A stretch of DNA of 64,000 nt, taken from the NCBI GenBank assembly GCA_031253495.1, contig JAIRWC010000012.1:62001-126000 (forward strand), given 5' to 3'. A program made the translations under genes and the position numbers. Of this stretch, positions 39,998-49,941 are shown in pieces; the first letter of the stretch is position 1, and each line of letters begins with the position of its first letter. Under the pieces are notes generated by a model that did no database searches, was not told the origin of the DNA, and saw only the letters and a list, made by a program, of their open reading frames with translations. The DNA comes from Oscillospiraceae bacterium. GTDB taxonomy: Bacteria; Bacillota; Clostridia; Oscillospirales; Ruminococcaceae.

Positions 39998-40501
39998 AAC
40001 AATGTCGGCCTTGCTTTTATCCGCGCTTAACGCCTTTTTCAGATTCCCGACGTACCCTGCCCTGTCCGAATCGGCAAGGCGCTTTTCCGCCTCGCTCATA
40101 TAGTAGCCGAAACGGTGCGCCGCCGATAAAACCCGAACGTCTCCGGAATTGAGCAATTCGGGGTTGTAGACGTTTGAGACGTATATCGAGAGAAGGGTAA
40201 TATAATTGTGATAAAGCGCGGATTTTACCGGCGTCGGCAGGGTTTCGGCAAACGGTAAAGCCGCTTCCGAAACGGCGAGCGCCCAAAACAACTCCTTAAC
40301 GCTCCCGGTAAAACGGCTCGGTTCGACGTAATTTATAACCGTCTCCGCGTCGCCGTTTCCGAGCATTACGCGGGCCTGCGCCGTAATTTCCTCAAAATTC
40401 ATCTTGTTTACCGCCGCGAAAAGGATTTCCGGTTCCCCGCCGCCGCTCAAAACGCCGTAAATTTCGGCGTTCAGCTCAAATACGTTGATTTGTTCTTTCA
40501 T
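39974..40501 (-). CDS. Hypothetical helical protein
   Basis: A 175-residue protein I do not recognise. It is predicted to be mostly helical, has no signal peptide, membrane segment or cysteine pattern, and has several hydrophobic helices (ELFWALAVSEAALPF, YHNYITLLSIYVSNVY). It follows the HPr-like gene on the same strand by 78 bases and may be cotranscribed. The ribosome binding site (CAGG) is weak. The 3' end overlaps the decarboxylase gene on the other strand. Confidence 0.6.
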   Translation of the reverse strand: MKEQINVFELNAEIYGVLSGGGEPEILFAAVNKMNFEEITAQARVMLGNGDAETVINYVEPSRFTGSVKELFWALAVSEAALPFAETLPTPVKSALYHNYITLLSIYVSNVYNPELLNSGDVRVLSAAHRFGYYMSEAEKRLADSDRAGYVGNLKKALSADKSKADIVSMLVDEL

Positions 40502-40579
40502 AAAAACCTGCCGTAATGAGAAACAGTATAAACAGTGGCGCGGACGCCAAATAACAGACCCCCGGTTTTCGCGTACGGG

Positions 40580-40807
40580 TTAAACGATAAATTTCTCAAG
40601 GTCGGCGAGAATATCGCCGCAATCGCTTGAATGTATCTTCAGCGTCAGTTCGCCGGATAAATCCAAGCTGAACAGCCCCATGATAGACTTAGCGTCAACC
40701 GCGTACCTGCCCGAAACCACGTCGGCGTCGTACTCATACGACATAACCGTGCTGACAAACCGCTTAACGTCGTCAATGGTGGTTATCTTGATTTTTTTCT
40801 CGGTCAT
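40580..40807 (-). CDS. HPr-like protein without the catalytic histidine
   Basis: A 75-residue HPr-fold protein. The serine site is conserved (Ser41 in AKSIMGLFSLDL, matching the HprK site Ser46), but the usual GLHARPA histidine region reads TIDDVKRFVST, so it cannot carry phosphate from enzyme I. Like Crh, it could act only as a regulatory protein. AAAGGAGG precedes the ATG, and a consensus promoter lies upstream. Confidence 0.82.
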   Translation of the reverse strand: MTEKKIKITTIDDVKRFVSTVMSYEYDADVVSGRYAVDAKSIMGLFSLDLSGELTLKIHSSDCGDILADLEKFIV

Positions 40808-40839
40808 AACAATTCCTCCTTTGCTTCTTACTTAATTAA

Positions 40840-40867
40840 ATAATACCATATTACGGGAAAATGTCAA
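40840..40867 (-). promoter_or_regulatory. Promoter of the HPr-like gene
   Basis: On the minus strand TTGACA (40867-40862), 16-base spacer, TATTAT (40845-40840) with TGG before the -10. Confidence 0.75.
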
Positions 40868-40959
40868 CATTATATTGAAAAATTCGGGATATTAAAGTAT
40901 AATGCCCATATAATTCCTTTATATTTAGTAATATTGCATAATAATTCAGAGGTATTTTT

Positions 40960-42180
40960 ATGTATTTCGTCATATCAACGTTCGGGTGTAAGGTTAATCA
41001 ATACGAAAGCTCGGGGTTGTCGGAGCTTATGCGGCAAAACGGTTTCAAACCCGCCGATTCCGCCGAACGCGCCTCGGTTCACATAATCAATTCCTGCACC
41101 GTTACCGAGAACGGCGACAGAAAAGTAAAACAGTTGATAAAACGGGTAAAGAAAAAAAATCCTAACGCCGTCGTCGTGCTTTGCGGCTGTTTCCCGAAAG
41201 CGTTCCCCGAAAAGGCGGCGCTGACGGGCGCGGACGTGATTGTCCCGGGAACGCCGTCCGATTCCGTTTCCGTCCAAAGCGAACGGACGCGGGCGTTTTT
41301 GAAAATCGAGGACGGGTGCGAACGCGAATGTGCCTACTGTATTATCCCGAAAGCGCGCGGGGCGGTGAAAAGCCGCCCCATTCGCGATATCGCGGCGGAG
41401 GCGGAAACGCTCGCCGCGAACGGGCATAAGGAAATCGTGCTTACCGGGGTAAATCTGTGCGCTTACGGGGGCGGCGACGGCCGTTCTTTGAGCGAAGCGG
41501 TCGGGGCGGTTTGCGGCGTCGGCGGAATTGAGCGGGTTCGCCTGTCCTCGCTTGAACCGGACTTAATCAGTGAAAGCGATATTGCGCGGCTGGCGGAATT
41601 TCCCAAACTTTGCCCGCATTTTCACTTGTCGCTCCAAAGCGGGAGCGACGCGGTTCTTCGGCGTATGAAAAGGCGGTACGACGCCGATTATTACGAAAAA
41701 ACGGCGAAATCGCTGCGGGAAGCGTTTCCGGAATGTGCGTTGACTACCGATATAATCGCGGGATTTCCGGGGGAAACCGAGGCGGAATTTGCCGAAACGC
41801 TGGCGTTCGCGGAGGAAATGCGGTTCGTGAAAATCCACGCGTTCGCCTATTCAAGGCGGGAAGGAACCGCGGCGGCGGATATGCCGCGGCAAATTTCAAA
41901 CGCCGTCAAACGGGAACGCGTCGCGAAGCTGCTCGCGCTGTCGGACAGGTTGCGCGGAGATTTTTTCAAGGAGCAGACAGGCAAGGAACGCGCGGTTCTG
42001 ATTGAAAAGTCCGCGAAAACGGGGGAAACCGGCTCCGGCGGCTGTTTTTGCCGTTCTTACGGGCGGGCGCCGGATTATACCCCCGTGAAAATAGCGGGGG
42101 AATTTAGGCGCAACGAGATTGTTACGGTGAAAATTACGGGATTCGAGGGGGAATACTGCCTGGGGGAAACCATCTGCTGA
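40960..42180 (+). CDS. mtaB: tRNA t6A37 methylthiotransferase MtaB
   Basis: Radical SAM enzyme that adds a methylthio group to t6A at position 37 of tRNAs reading ANN codons. The 406 residues have the N-terminal cluster cysteines Cys10, Cys46 and Cys75 (or Cys77), the radical SAM motif Cys120-x3-Cys124-x2-Cys127 (GCERECAYC) and a short C-terminal TRAM-like domain. FGCKVNQYES at the start is typical of MtaB rather than MiaB. The 3' end overlaps the convergent transglutaminase gene by 47 bp. Confidence 0.93.
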   Translation: MYFVISTFGCKVNQYESSGLSELMRQNGFKPADSAERASVHIINSCTVTENGDRKVKQLIKRVKKKNPNAVVVLCGCFPKAFPEKAALTGADVIVPGTPSDSVSVQSERTRAFLKIEDGCERECAYCIIPKARGAVKSRPIRDIAAEAETLAANGHKEIVLTGVNLCAYGGGDGRSLSEAVGAVCGVGGIERVRLSSLEPDLISESDIARLAEFPKLCPHFHLSLQSGSDAVLRRMKRRYDADYYEKTAKSLREAFPECALTTDIIAGFPGETEAEFAETLAFAEEMRFVKIHAFAYSRREGTAAADMPRQISNAVKRERVAKLLALSDRLRGDFFKEQTGKERAVLIEKSAKTGETGSGGCFCRSYGRAPDYTPVKIAGEFRRNEIVTVKITGFEGEYCLGETIC

Positions 42181-44830
42181 ACATTATTCTCCTTAACAGC
42201 CTTTTCGGTCTTTTTTTGCCGAGGACCGCCTCATGATAAAGCGCGCTTACATATCCGTATAACGACGCGCGTTCCCCGGGCGTGAGGTCGAAGCCGCTGA
42301 ATTCCAATTTTTCAAAAACGGGCATGACTTCGCTTAACGAAAGGTTTTTCCCGTTCATCTCCATATCGGTCCTTTTGGCGAACGCGACGGGGGTTTCGCC
42401 CGTTCTCACCGTTATACCCTCCGCCTTTAGCAGCCGGAACATAAAGCGGTACATTTCCTCGGCGGTTTTGTTGTCCGCCTTATCTTTAAACCGCGCGAAC
42501 ATCGCCGCTTCGGCTTTTTTCAACGCCCTTAAGGCTATTGCGACCGCCGCCGCCAGTACGACCGGAATGAGCGCGACTGCCGCGAACGCGATTATTTTGA
42601 AAATAAGACCGCCGTTTGAATCCCTGTCGGAACCGCCCCCGCCGCCCTCGGAAGTCGTGTTTCCGTGATTGGGGGCGGTCGCTTTGGACGTAGGCGGCGT
42701 AAACGTCGCCGACGAGGTTTCCCGCAAGGGGGGGGCGGTCGTCGCCGGCGCCGGCGGCGCGTCGCCGTCGTCCGCCCTGCCGGAACCCCCGGTGGGGTCG
42801 AACGGAACCCAACCCAGTTCACTGAAATAAACCTCGACCCACGCGTGCGTGTCGCTTTCCCTTAACTCATACTCGTAGCCGTCCTCCGTTTCGCTCCCGC
42901 CGCCCGAAACCGTATAGCCGGTTACATACCTCGCGGGGAATCCGAGCTGCCGCATGGCGAGCGTCATGGCGGTGGCGTACATGGCGCAATGCCCCCTTTT
43001 CGTATCGAAAAGGAAATTGCCGAGAACGGTGTTGCCGTCGCCGGCGTTATCGACGGTCAGCGAGTAGGCGTAAGCGTTCTTCAGATAATCGCAGACATAC
43101 CGCGCCGTTTCGACCGGGGCAAGGAAATCGGATTCGATATGTTCGGACGGCGACGAAGACAGACCCATCTGTTCGATTAAGCGGTCGATATTCTCGGTTT
43201 CCGCGTCGGGAACCCGCCCGTACACATAGCTTATCAAATCGTAATATTCGCCGATTTTTTCCTCATAATCCGCCGTGCTCATATTATTCGGCAATACCCA
43301 CTCCGCCCCGTCATAGGCGTTTTCAAAAGAATGGGCGAACTCACGCAACGAATAATACGCTTTGCCGAAGGCGTCGGGGTTGCTCATCTTGGGATAAAGG
43401 GAATAACACTCGAAATTCTTGATTTTTGAATTGTTTTTCGGGCGCAAAACGGTGTCGCGGTCCCAGTCGAAACTGTCGCTCTTCTTATAGTCCAGTTCGT
43501 AAGGTTGCGTGGGCAAAAGCGCGATTTTGGTGGGAATGAGATAATTTATACGCACCCTTTGCAGCCCGATGTAAGAATCGGGGTCATACCCGCGCAGTAT
43601 CAGCTTTTGGCGGTAGACCTGATATTCGGCTTCCGGGTATAAATCCGCCAGCAATCTGTTCAGCCGCCTGAACTCGCGGGAATTTTGCGACGTCGACCAT
43701 TCGTCGCCGAGGAAATCGACGCCCAAGCCGCCTTTGAGGTAAACCTTTTCGGCGTCGTCTTCCAGCGTAACTTTTATTATCGGGGTTCTCCCCGACGGGG
43801 GGCGGGTTACGCTGAGACCGGAAGATATGCCCGAGCTGATGCCGGAGTTAAAATAACCGTTGTCGTTGATAACGCCGAAATTATACTTAAAAAATCTGTT
43901 TAATCCCTGCGGGAGCTCGACGGTTATCTGGGAAAACCCCTCGATTATTTTCGCTAAGTCTATCCTGACCGCCCCGGCGAAAGCGGACGTCGCCATATAC
44001 GACGCGATAAGGGAAACGCACGCCGCCGTCAGCGCGTTGCGGCTGTATTTGTAATAATGGGGCGGCTTTCCGGGATAGAGCTTCAGCAAAGGCTCGGCTT
44101 TTTTTTTCGCGTATTTGGCGGAATCGCCGGACGCCTCGCGGAGGTTTCCGGCGTGCGCCGCCCACATGGCGTAAATACCGAACATTCCCGATACGAGCAG
44201 CTCAATTCCCGGGACATATCCCGCTATTTCCGCGCCGAACGCGGGAATAAGCAGGAATATGGTCGTTATCAGCATAACGCCGATATAGCGGCTTCTCGAA
44301 CTGACCGTGAAAACCAGGCACAACACCACGCATACGGCGAGGAAAGTCCACTCTATCCTCGCGACGTAGGCGCGGCTTTGCTGAAGCGCGGAGAAAGAGC
44401 GCGCGGCGTAACGCGCCGTCGCGAGCAGACGGCTTTGAAGAATATGAAGTATATAGTCAAAAAAGGTGGAAACCGTCCTGTAAAAGTCCTCAAATTCCGA
44501 AAACAGCAGCAAAATCAGCGCGATTCCGGCGATGGCGCGTTTTTTCAGCAAAATGAAAAGCAGGTTAAAGATTACGGTCGCGGCGACGCTCACGAACGCC
44601 ACCCTCGGCAGGGGAACGGGTATTTTGTATATCTGCGCCAACGTAAGCGAAAGCCCCGCGGTCGCCATGCAAACGAGGACGGTTTTCGCCGTGAGCCGCC
44701 AAAAATACAGGGCGCCCGTTTCGTCCTCGTCTTTGCCGATATAAACGGATGCGTAAGCGTCAACAGGTCTTTTTTTTACTTTTTTCTTAACTTTCTTCGC
44801 GGATTCGCCGCGTTTTGGCTTAAAAATCAA
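42134..44830 (-). CDS. TgpA-like membrane transglutaminase
   Basis: An 898-residue membrane protein. About six hydrophobic segments lie in residues 45-300, followed by an extracytoplasmic transglutaminase domain with Cys615 (KRGHCAMYATAM), His662 (DTHAWVEVY) and Asp678 (PFDPTGG). A Thr/Pro linker, one more membrane helix (about 755-780) and a cytoplasmic DUF4129-like tail complete it. It starts with TTG at 44830, overlapping the DUF58 stop; AAAGGA is 8 bases upstream. Third gene of a MoxR-DUF58-transglutaminase operon. Confidence 0.9.
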   Translation of the reverse strand: MIFKPKRGESAKKVKKKVKKRPVDAYASVYIGKDEDETGALYFWRLTAKTVLVCMATAGLSLTLAQIYKIPVPLPRVAFVSVAATVIFNLLFILLKKRAIAGIALILLLFSEFEDFYRTVSTFFDYILHILQSRLLATARYAARSFSALQQSRAYVARIEWTFLAVCVVLCLVFTVSSRSRYIGVMLITTIFLLIPAFGAEIAGYVPGIELLVSGMFGIYAMWAAHAGNLREASGDSAKYAKKKAEPLLKLYPGKPPHYYKYSRNALTAACVSLIASYMATSAFAGAVRIDLAKIIEGFSQITVELPQGLNRFFKYNFGVINDNGYFNSGISSGISSGLSVTRPPSGRTPIIKVTLEDDAEKVYLKGGLGVDFLGDEWSTSQNSREFRRLNRLLADLYPEAEYQVYRQKLILRGYDPDSYIGLQRVRINYLIPTKIALLPTQPYELDYKKSDSFDWDRDTVLRPKNNSKIKNFECYSLYPKMSNPDAFGKAYYSLREFAHSFENAYDGAEWVLPNNMSTADYEEKIGEYYDLISYVYGRVPDAETENIDRLIEQMGLSSSPSEHIESDFLAPVETARYVCDYLKNAYAYSLTVDNAGDGNTVLGNFLFDTKRGHCAMYATAMTLAMRQLGFPARYVTGYTVSGGGSETEDGYEYELRESDTHAWVEVYFSELGWVPFDPTGGSGRADDGDAPPAPATTAPPLRETSSATFTPPTSKATAPNHGNTTSEGGGGGSDRDSNGGLIFKIIAFAAVALIPVVLAAAVAIALRALKKAEAAMFARFKDKADNKTAEEMYRFMFRLLKAEGITVRTGETPVAFAKRTDMEMNGKNLSLSEVMPVFEKLEFSGFDLTPGERASLYGYVSALYHEAVLGKKRPKRLLRRIMFSRWFPPGSIPPRIP

Positions 44831-46041
44831 CTCCGTATCCTTTCGCCGAGAACGGTTATATCGTCGTTATCAACGCGGCAGACCTTTATTTTTGTATTGC
44901 TCTCAAGGTATTCAATCAAATCGCCGTTTTCCGGCGAAGTTCCGATTTGCGGGGTTATAACCGCCAATACCGTGTTATTTTTGAGCGTTAATCCCAAAGA
45001 GCGTATTTTCTCAATCAACTCGTCCGTCAAACGGTCGGTTATGATATAAACGGCGCGTTCCCTCCACACCTCATCCTCGTATTCGTCAATCAACCCGACA
45101 AAACTCCCCTCGAACGGTTCGTGGGGGAGCAGGGTGAGGGAACGCGCCAATTCGGCGCAGCTTTCCGAATCGGCAATCTCTTTCTTCTCGCATAATTCCG
45201 TGCGCGCGTCCTGCCACATAAACAACGCCGAATTTCCGCCGAGCAAAATACGGCGGATGATGGCGAGCGCCGCTTCTATACACGGGTCGGACGCGGAAAG
45301 CGCGGCTTCCGCCGAGGGGTACGTTCCCGTAAAGTCGCAGAAAACCAACGCCGAGTTGTTATAATTTTGTTCCATTTGCTTTACTATGAGGTCGTCAAGC
45401 CGCGCCGACAGTTTCCAGTGGATATGCCTTAACGTGTCGCCGTCGCGGTATTCGCGCAGGTGCGAAAACGTGTTCCTGTTAAAGCCGTCGGGCTTGGCGG
45501 CCGAATTTTCCGTTTCGTCCTCGTTGTCGTCGCGAAGGCGGTTTATCGGGATTTCACGCGGGCAGGAAACGGGGAACCGGTCGTGCCGCCATTTCTTTTT
45601 GAGGCTGTATAATTTCAAAACGTCAAAAATCTCGACCTTTTCCAAGCCTATCTTATATTCCCCCCTGAAACTCATCACATTGGAGATTTTCAGGGTTACG
45701 CTTTTCATCGGCGGCAGATTCAGCACGATTACCTTGCTTTCGGGGTCGCGCTTGTCCTTCGCGCAGACCTTGACGTAAACCCTTACGGGGGTTAGGGGGA
45801 GAAGAAAACCGTTCCTTATGTGAACGGAGAAGAACACTTCGTCTTTGCGCCACACGGCACGGGGAATTTCCTCCGTTTGAACCGTAACGTTCATAAAACT
45901 GATTAAAGATAACAAAAATGACATAAGGCAAACGAAACCCATCGTCGCCAAGAGAACGGGCATAAGGCGGCTCTGGTAGAAAAAGCACATAACCGCCAAA
46001 ATTGTCAGTAATATTCCGTAAAAAAATCTGAACTCTCTCAT
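44827..46041 (-). CDS. DUF58-domain protein
   Basis: A 404-residue protein. Two hydrophobic segments at about 5-50 anchor it in the membrane. The DUF58 core has YRDGDTLRHIHWKLSARLDDLIVKQ broken near residue 210, and a von Willebrand A-like fold follows (ALVFCDFTG). It sits between the MoxR ATPase and transglutaminase genes, the usual order. The complex probably acts on the cell envelope; the exact substrate is not known. Confidence 0.9.
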   Translation of the reverse strand: MREFRFFYGILLTILAVMCFFYQSRLMPVLLATMGFVCLMSFLLSLISFMNVTVQTEEIPRAVWRKDEVFFSVHIRNGFLLPLTPVRVYVKVCAKDKRDPESKVIVLNLPPMKSVTLKISNVMSFRGEYKIGLEKVEIFDVLKLYSLKKKWRHDRFPVSCPREIPINRLRDDNEDETENSAAKPDGFNRNTFSHLREYRDGDTLRHIHWKLSARLDDLIVKQMEQNYNNSALVFCDFTGTYPSAEAALSASDPCIEAALAIIRRILLGGNSALFMWQDARTELCEKKEIADSESCAELARSLTLLPHEPFEGSFVGLIDEYEDEVWRERAVYIITDRLTDELIEKIRSLGLTLKNNTVLAVITPQIGTSPENGDLIEYLESNTKIKVCRVDNDDITVLGERIRS

Positions 46042-46048
46042 TTTCGCG

Positions 46049-47056
46049 TCATTCCCTAATCACCCGCGCACGGCCGTAACGCGCGCTTTCTTCTTTGGCG
46101 GCGTCGCGCGAGTAGGGCGGGGTTATCGATTTCGCTATGTCTTTCAGCACGTTCAATTCGGTTATTTTGTGTATTTTCGCCTCCTGCGTCAAAAGCAGAC
46201 GGTGGGAAAGCACGTGCGGCGTCATCTTAAGCACGTCCTCCGGTATTACGTAAGCGCGCCCCGACACGAAGGCGCAACTCTGCGACGCGCGCATAAGCGA
46301 CAGGCTCGCGCGCGGGCTTGCCCCCAGCATAACCGACTTATGCGTTCTCGTCGCGGAAACCATCTGAACAATGTAATAATAGATGCCGCGCTCTATATTC
46401 ACCTCCCTTACCCCTTCTATTATATCGTTAATTTCTTCTTTCGAGCATATGGGCGTTATTTCCGAAAGCGGGTTTTCCGTTTGCCTCCCCGCTATTATGT
46501 CTATTTCCTGTTCAAACGTGGGATAACCCATTGAAATTTTCATCAAAAACCTGTCAAGCTGCGCCTCGGGAAGAGGGTAGGTCCCGACGTACCCGACCTC
46601 GTTTTGCGTGGCTATCACCATGAAAGGCTTAGGCAGCGGATGCGTTTTTGAATCCACCGTAACGGTCTGCTCTTCCATGGCTTCCAGAAGGGCGGATTGC
46701 GTTTTGGGCGAGGTGCGGTTAATTTCGTCGGCGAGGAAGATGTTGCACATCACCAAGCCCTGCTTGTACTCGAAGCCGTCGGTCCGCTTGTTATACATGG
46801 TAAACCCGGTAATGTCCGACGCCATTACGTCCGGCGTGAACTGCGCCCTCTTGCAAACGAGACCCATCGCTTTTCCGAGAGCGGTGGCCATCGTCGTTTT
46901 TCCCACGCCCGGCACGTCCTCGATAAGCACGTGCCCCCCCGAAAGCAGGGCGATTATCAACAGTTTAACCGCGTCGCGCTTACCCACGATAACCTTTTCG
47001 ACCTCGTCCGCGATTTGGCGGATTTTCGCGTAGGATTCATCAGTAAGTCTTTTCAT
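46049..47056 (-). CDS. MoxR-family AAA ATPase
   Basis: A 335-residue AAA+ ATPase with Walker A at 50-54 (GVGKTTMATAL), Walker B with Asp110-Glu111 (NIFLADEINR), sensor 1 (FMVIATQNEVGYVGTYPLPEAQLDRF) and the C-terminal helical lid. MoxR proteins act as chaperones that mature a partner carrying a VWA-like domain, here probably the DUF58 protein 7 bases downstream. GGGGGA precedes the ATG. Confidence 0.94.
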   Translation of the reverse strand: MKRLTDESYAKIRQIADEVEKVIVGKRDAVKLLIIALLSGGHVLIEDVPGVGKTTMATALGKAMGLVCKRAQFTPDVMASDITGFTMYNKRTDGFEYKQGLVMCNIFLADEINRTSPKTQSALLEAMEEQTVTVDSKTHPLPKPFMVIATQNEVGYVGTYPLPEAQLDRFLMKISMGYPTFEQEIDIIAGRQTENPLSEITPICSKEEINDIIEGVREVNIERGIYYYIVQMVSATRTHKSVMLGASPRASLSLMRASQSCAFVSGRAYVIPEDVLKMTPHVLSHRLLLTQEAKIHKITELNVLKDIAKSITPPYSRDAAKEESARYGRARVIRE

Positions 47057-47464
47057 TCGTTTCCCCCGCTTCCCGTTTACTGCGTTGACTACCGTTAAAA
47101 TTATAACTTAACAAGGCGTAAAAAGCAACATTTTTTTGAAATTATAATAATTTATTCGCCCGCGCGGACGGTATCGCGCCGCGTTTTCCGCCGAAAACAG
47201 TATGAAATATACAAAATTATCGCGTGAAATTTGTCAAGATAAACAAAAAAAATGTGATAAACATTGAGAATGAGCGATTTGCAATGATTTTTTGTGTATT
47301 TTCACAATAATTTAAATTATATTCGGCACAGATTTTGGCATGCTTAGTGAAAATATATAAAGACGCCCCGAAAATTTTAGTTAATTAGGTTCTTCCATTT
47401 TTTTGAAATATCTGCTATTATAGTAAGTACGGAATTTTAATAAACATACAGGAGGATTCTTAAA
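47057..47464. other. 408-bp intergenic region between divergent moxR and the ABC ATPase gene
   Basis: A/T-rich gap with no ORF or RNA gene that I can support. It should hold both divergent promoters. For the plus strand, TGC-TATTAT at 47413-47421 is a reasonable extended -10 with a poor -35 (TTCCAT at 47393). For the minus strand only a TTGACA at 47237-47232 with a weak -10 is seen. A small dyad TTGTG/CACAA lies at 47292-47307. GGAGGA at about 47451 is the ribosome binding site of the next gene. Confidence 0.5.
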
Positions 47465-48607
47465 ATGGCCAGTTTATCACTGAGGGGCATTTACAAGCGT
47501 TATCCGGGCGGCGTCATCGCGGTTTCGGATTTCACGATGAACATCAAAGACAAGGAATTTATTATTCTCGTAGGTCCGTCGGGTTGCGGGAAGTCTACGA
47601 CCTTGCGCATGATTGCGGGGCTTGAGGAGATTTCGGAAGGCGAGCTGTTCATAGGAGACCGTCTTGTGAACGACGTTGCCCCCAAAGACAGGGACATCGC
47701 GATGGTGTTCCAAAACTACGCGCTTTACCCGCACATGACGGTATTCGAGAACATGGCGTTCGGGCTGAAACTCAGAAAGGTTCCGAAAGACCAAATTAAA
47801 AAGTTGGTTGACGAAGCCGCGAAAATTCTCGATATCGCCCATCTCCTCGACCGCAAACCGAAAGCGTTGTCCGGCGGTCAGCGTCAGCGTGTCGCCTTAG
47901 GGCGCGCAATCGTTCGCGACCCGCAGGTGTTCTTGCTTGACGAGCCTTTGTCCAACTTAGACGCCAAATTAAGGGCGCAGATGAGGACGGAGCTTGCCAA
48001 ACTGCATAAAAAACTCGGAACGACGTTCATCTACGTAACGCACGACCAGATTGAAGCCATGACGATGGGCGACAGGATAGTCGTTATGAAAGACGGCTAT
48101 ATCCAGCAGATTGATTCGCCGATTAACCTTTACACCAACCCCGTCAACAAGTTCGTCGCCGGGTTTATAGGTTCGCCGCAAATGAATTTCATAGACGCGA
48201 AACTGCTTGTACTCAACAACAAGTATACCGTGGAATTTGGTTCCGAGGATACCAAAACCACCCGCGGGCGCAAGTTCTACGTTGAAATTCCGCAGTCCAA
48301 AAGCGATATCGAAGCGCTTAGGTACTACGTCGATAAGGAAGTCATTCTCGGCGTCCGCCCCGAAAACATCCACGACGAGGAAATGTTCATCTCAAACGCC
48401 AAGACCGGTATAATCGAAGCTACCGTGGACGTTACGGAAATGATGGGCGCGGAAACCTATTTGTACCTCACCTGCGAGAACGTTCCGCTGACCGTGCGCG
48501 TTTCCTCGCGCTCGACCGCGCGTCCGCAAGACGTGGTAAGGCTGGCGATTAACCCGAATAACATTCACCTGTTCGACGTCAACGACGAACACTCGATATT
48601 GGTTTAA
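47465..48607 (+). CDS. ugpC: MsmX/UgpC-type sugar ABC transporter ATPase
   Basis: A 380-residue ATPase that energises carbohydrate ABC importers. Walker [10 protein letters not shown] at 37-45, the signature LSGGQ at 135-139, Walker B FLLDE at 156-160 and the H-loop [10 protein letters not shown] are clear. The C-terminal OB-fold regulatory domain (GVRPENIH) is present. No permease or binding-protein gene is adjacent, so it probably serves several importers, as MsmX does in Bacillus. It is monocistronic, with a strong terminator. Confidence 0.94.
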   Translation: MASLSLRGIYKRYPGGVIAVSDFTMNIKDKEFIILVGPSGCGKSTTLRMIAGLEEISEGELFIGDRLVNDVAPKDRDIAMVFQNYALYPHMTVFENMAFGLKLRKVPKDQIKKLVDEAAKILDIAHLLDRKPKALSGGQRQRVALGRAIVRDPQVFLLDEPLSNLDAKLRAQMRTELAKLHKKLGTTFIYVTHDQIEAMTMGDRIVVMKDGYIQQIDSPINLYTNPVNKFVAGFIGSPQMNFIDAKLLVLNNKYTVEFGSEDTKTTRGRKFYVEIPQSKSDIEALRYYVDKEVILGVRPENIHDEEMFISNAKTGIIEATVDVTEMMGAETYLYLTCENVPLTVRVSSRSTARPQDVVRLAINPNNIHLFDVNDEHSILV

Positions 48608-48624
48608 TCCCCTCGCAAACGAAG

Positions 48625-48656
48625 ACCGTTTCGCGGTAACGCGAAACGGTTTTTTT
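48625..48656 (+). terminator. Intrinsic terminator of the ABC ATPase gene
   Basis: ACCGTTTCGCG (48625-48635) and CGCGAAACGGT (48640-48650) form a perfect 11-bp stem with a GTAA loop, followed by six T. Confidence 0.93.
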
Positions 48657-48686
48657 CGTTTGCGGCAATTTCGCGGTGATATAGTA

Positions 48687-49757
48687 TTATCCGCCCGCCG
48701 TCAGCTTCGCCGCTTTGTCCGCGACCGCCAGCGCGTCGAAAACCTCGTCGCAGTCGCCGTTCAGAACCGCCTCGAGCCTGTACAGCGTCAAGCCTATTCT
48801 GTGGTCGGTAACGCGCCCCTGCGGGTAGTTATACGTCCTTATCCGTTCGGAACGGTCGCCCGTCCCCACTTGTATCCTGCGCTCTTCGGCGATTTTTCCG
48901 GTTTGCTCCTTCATTTTGACTTCGTACAGCTTGCTGTAAAGCATTTTCATGGCCTTGTCCTTGTTTTTATGCTGCGAGCGTTCCTCCTGACATTCGACGA
49001 CGACGCCGCTGGGTCTGTGTATTACGCGGATAGCCGACTCGGTTTTGTTAATATGCTGACCGCCCGCGCCGGAAGCCCTGAACGTTTGGGTCTCCAAATC
49101 GGCGGGGTTAATTTCGACGTCCACCTCCTCCACCTCCGGCAGAACCGCCACGGTAACCGTCGAGGTATGGATTCTCCCCTGCGCCTCGGTTTCCGGCACG
49201 CGCTGAACGCGGTGAACGCCGCTTTCGTACTTCATCTTGGCGTAAGCGCCGTCGCCCGCGACCGAAAAGCTGATTTCCTTATAGCCGCCAAGCTCCGTGG
49301 GGTTGGAATTGACGACCTCAATTTTCCAATTCTTTAAGGCGGCGTACATGGAGTACATCCTGAACAGTGAATTGACGAAAAGAGCCGATTCTTCGCCGCC
49401 CGCGCCGCCGCGGATTTCTATGATGACGTTCCTGTCGTCGTCGGGGTCGCGCGGCAAAAGCAGAATTTTCAACTCTTCCCCGTATCTTTCCATAAGCTCG
49501 CGGTTTTCATCCGATTGCGCCTGCGCCATTTCGCGGAAATCGGCGTCCAACCCGCCCTCGGAAAGCAGTTCCTTGGCTTCGGTAAAATTCCTTTCGGCTT
49601 TTTTATATTCCCTGTACTTCCCGATTAAGGGCGTCAGCGATTTGTATTCCCTCATGCGGTCGCGGTAAAGTTTTCGGTCGCCCGCGGTTCCCGCGGCGGC
49701 GAGAAGGGTTTCAAGCTCCGCGTAACGCCGCTCCGCCAATTTTAACTTGTCTAACAT
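48687..49757 (-). CDS. prfA: Peptide chain release factor 1
   Basis: Ends translation at UAA and UAG codons. The 356 residues include the GGQ motif in SGAGGQHINKTESAIRV, the PxT-type recognition motif (VPETE) and the C-terminal RIRTYNYPQGRVTDHRI block. The ATG at 49757 (MLDKLKLAERRYAEL) gives the usual length and has GGGA upstream; an open frame reaches 49793, but that extension is basic and poly-A coded. Confidence 0.96.
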   Translation of the reverse strand: MLDKLKLAERRYAELETLLAAAGTAGDRKLYRDRMREYKSLTPLIGKYREYKKAERNFTEAKELLSEGGLDADFREMAQAQSDENRELMERYGEELKILLLPRDPDDDRNVIIEIRGGAGGEESALFVNSLFRMYSMYAALKNWKIEVVNSNPTELGGYKEISFSVAGDGAYAKMKYESGVHRVQRVPETEAQGRIHTSTVTVAVLPEVEEVDVEINPADLETQTFRASGAGGQHINKTESAIRVIHRPSGVVVECQEERSQHKNKDKAMKMLYSKLYEVKMKEQTGKIAEERRIQVGTGDRSERIRTYNYPQGRVTDHRIGLTLYRLEAVLNGDCDEVFDALAVADKAAKLTAGG

Positions 49758-49879
49758 ATTATTCCCGCTTTTTTTTTTTTCGCGTATCCGCAATTTAGCA
49801 GTATACCATATTCCGCGCTTAAAGTCAAATTGTTTTCGGCGGCAAGGCGCCGCTTGCCTTAATCAGAAAAAATTTTTTA

Positions 49880-49908
49880 TTGACTTATCCGCGTAAAAAT
49901 GGTACAAT
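49880..49908 (+). promoter_or_regulatory. Promoter of the CofE-like gene
   Basis: TTGACT (49880-49885), 17-base spacer, TACAAT (49903-49908) with ATGG before the -10 (extended -10), 33 bases before the start codon. Confidence 0.78.
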
Positions 49909-49941
49909 ATACGCGTAAAATTACCAATCAAGGACGTAAAA

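Noticed and set aside
39448..40152. A 234-codon plus-strand open frame
   Set aside because: Overlaps the PLP decarboxylase in another frame and the convergent gene; Arg-rich shadow frame.
44057..45049. A 330-codon plus-strand open frame
   Set aside because: Antisense to the transglutaminase and DUF58 genes; very Arg/Gly-rich, no family motif.
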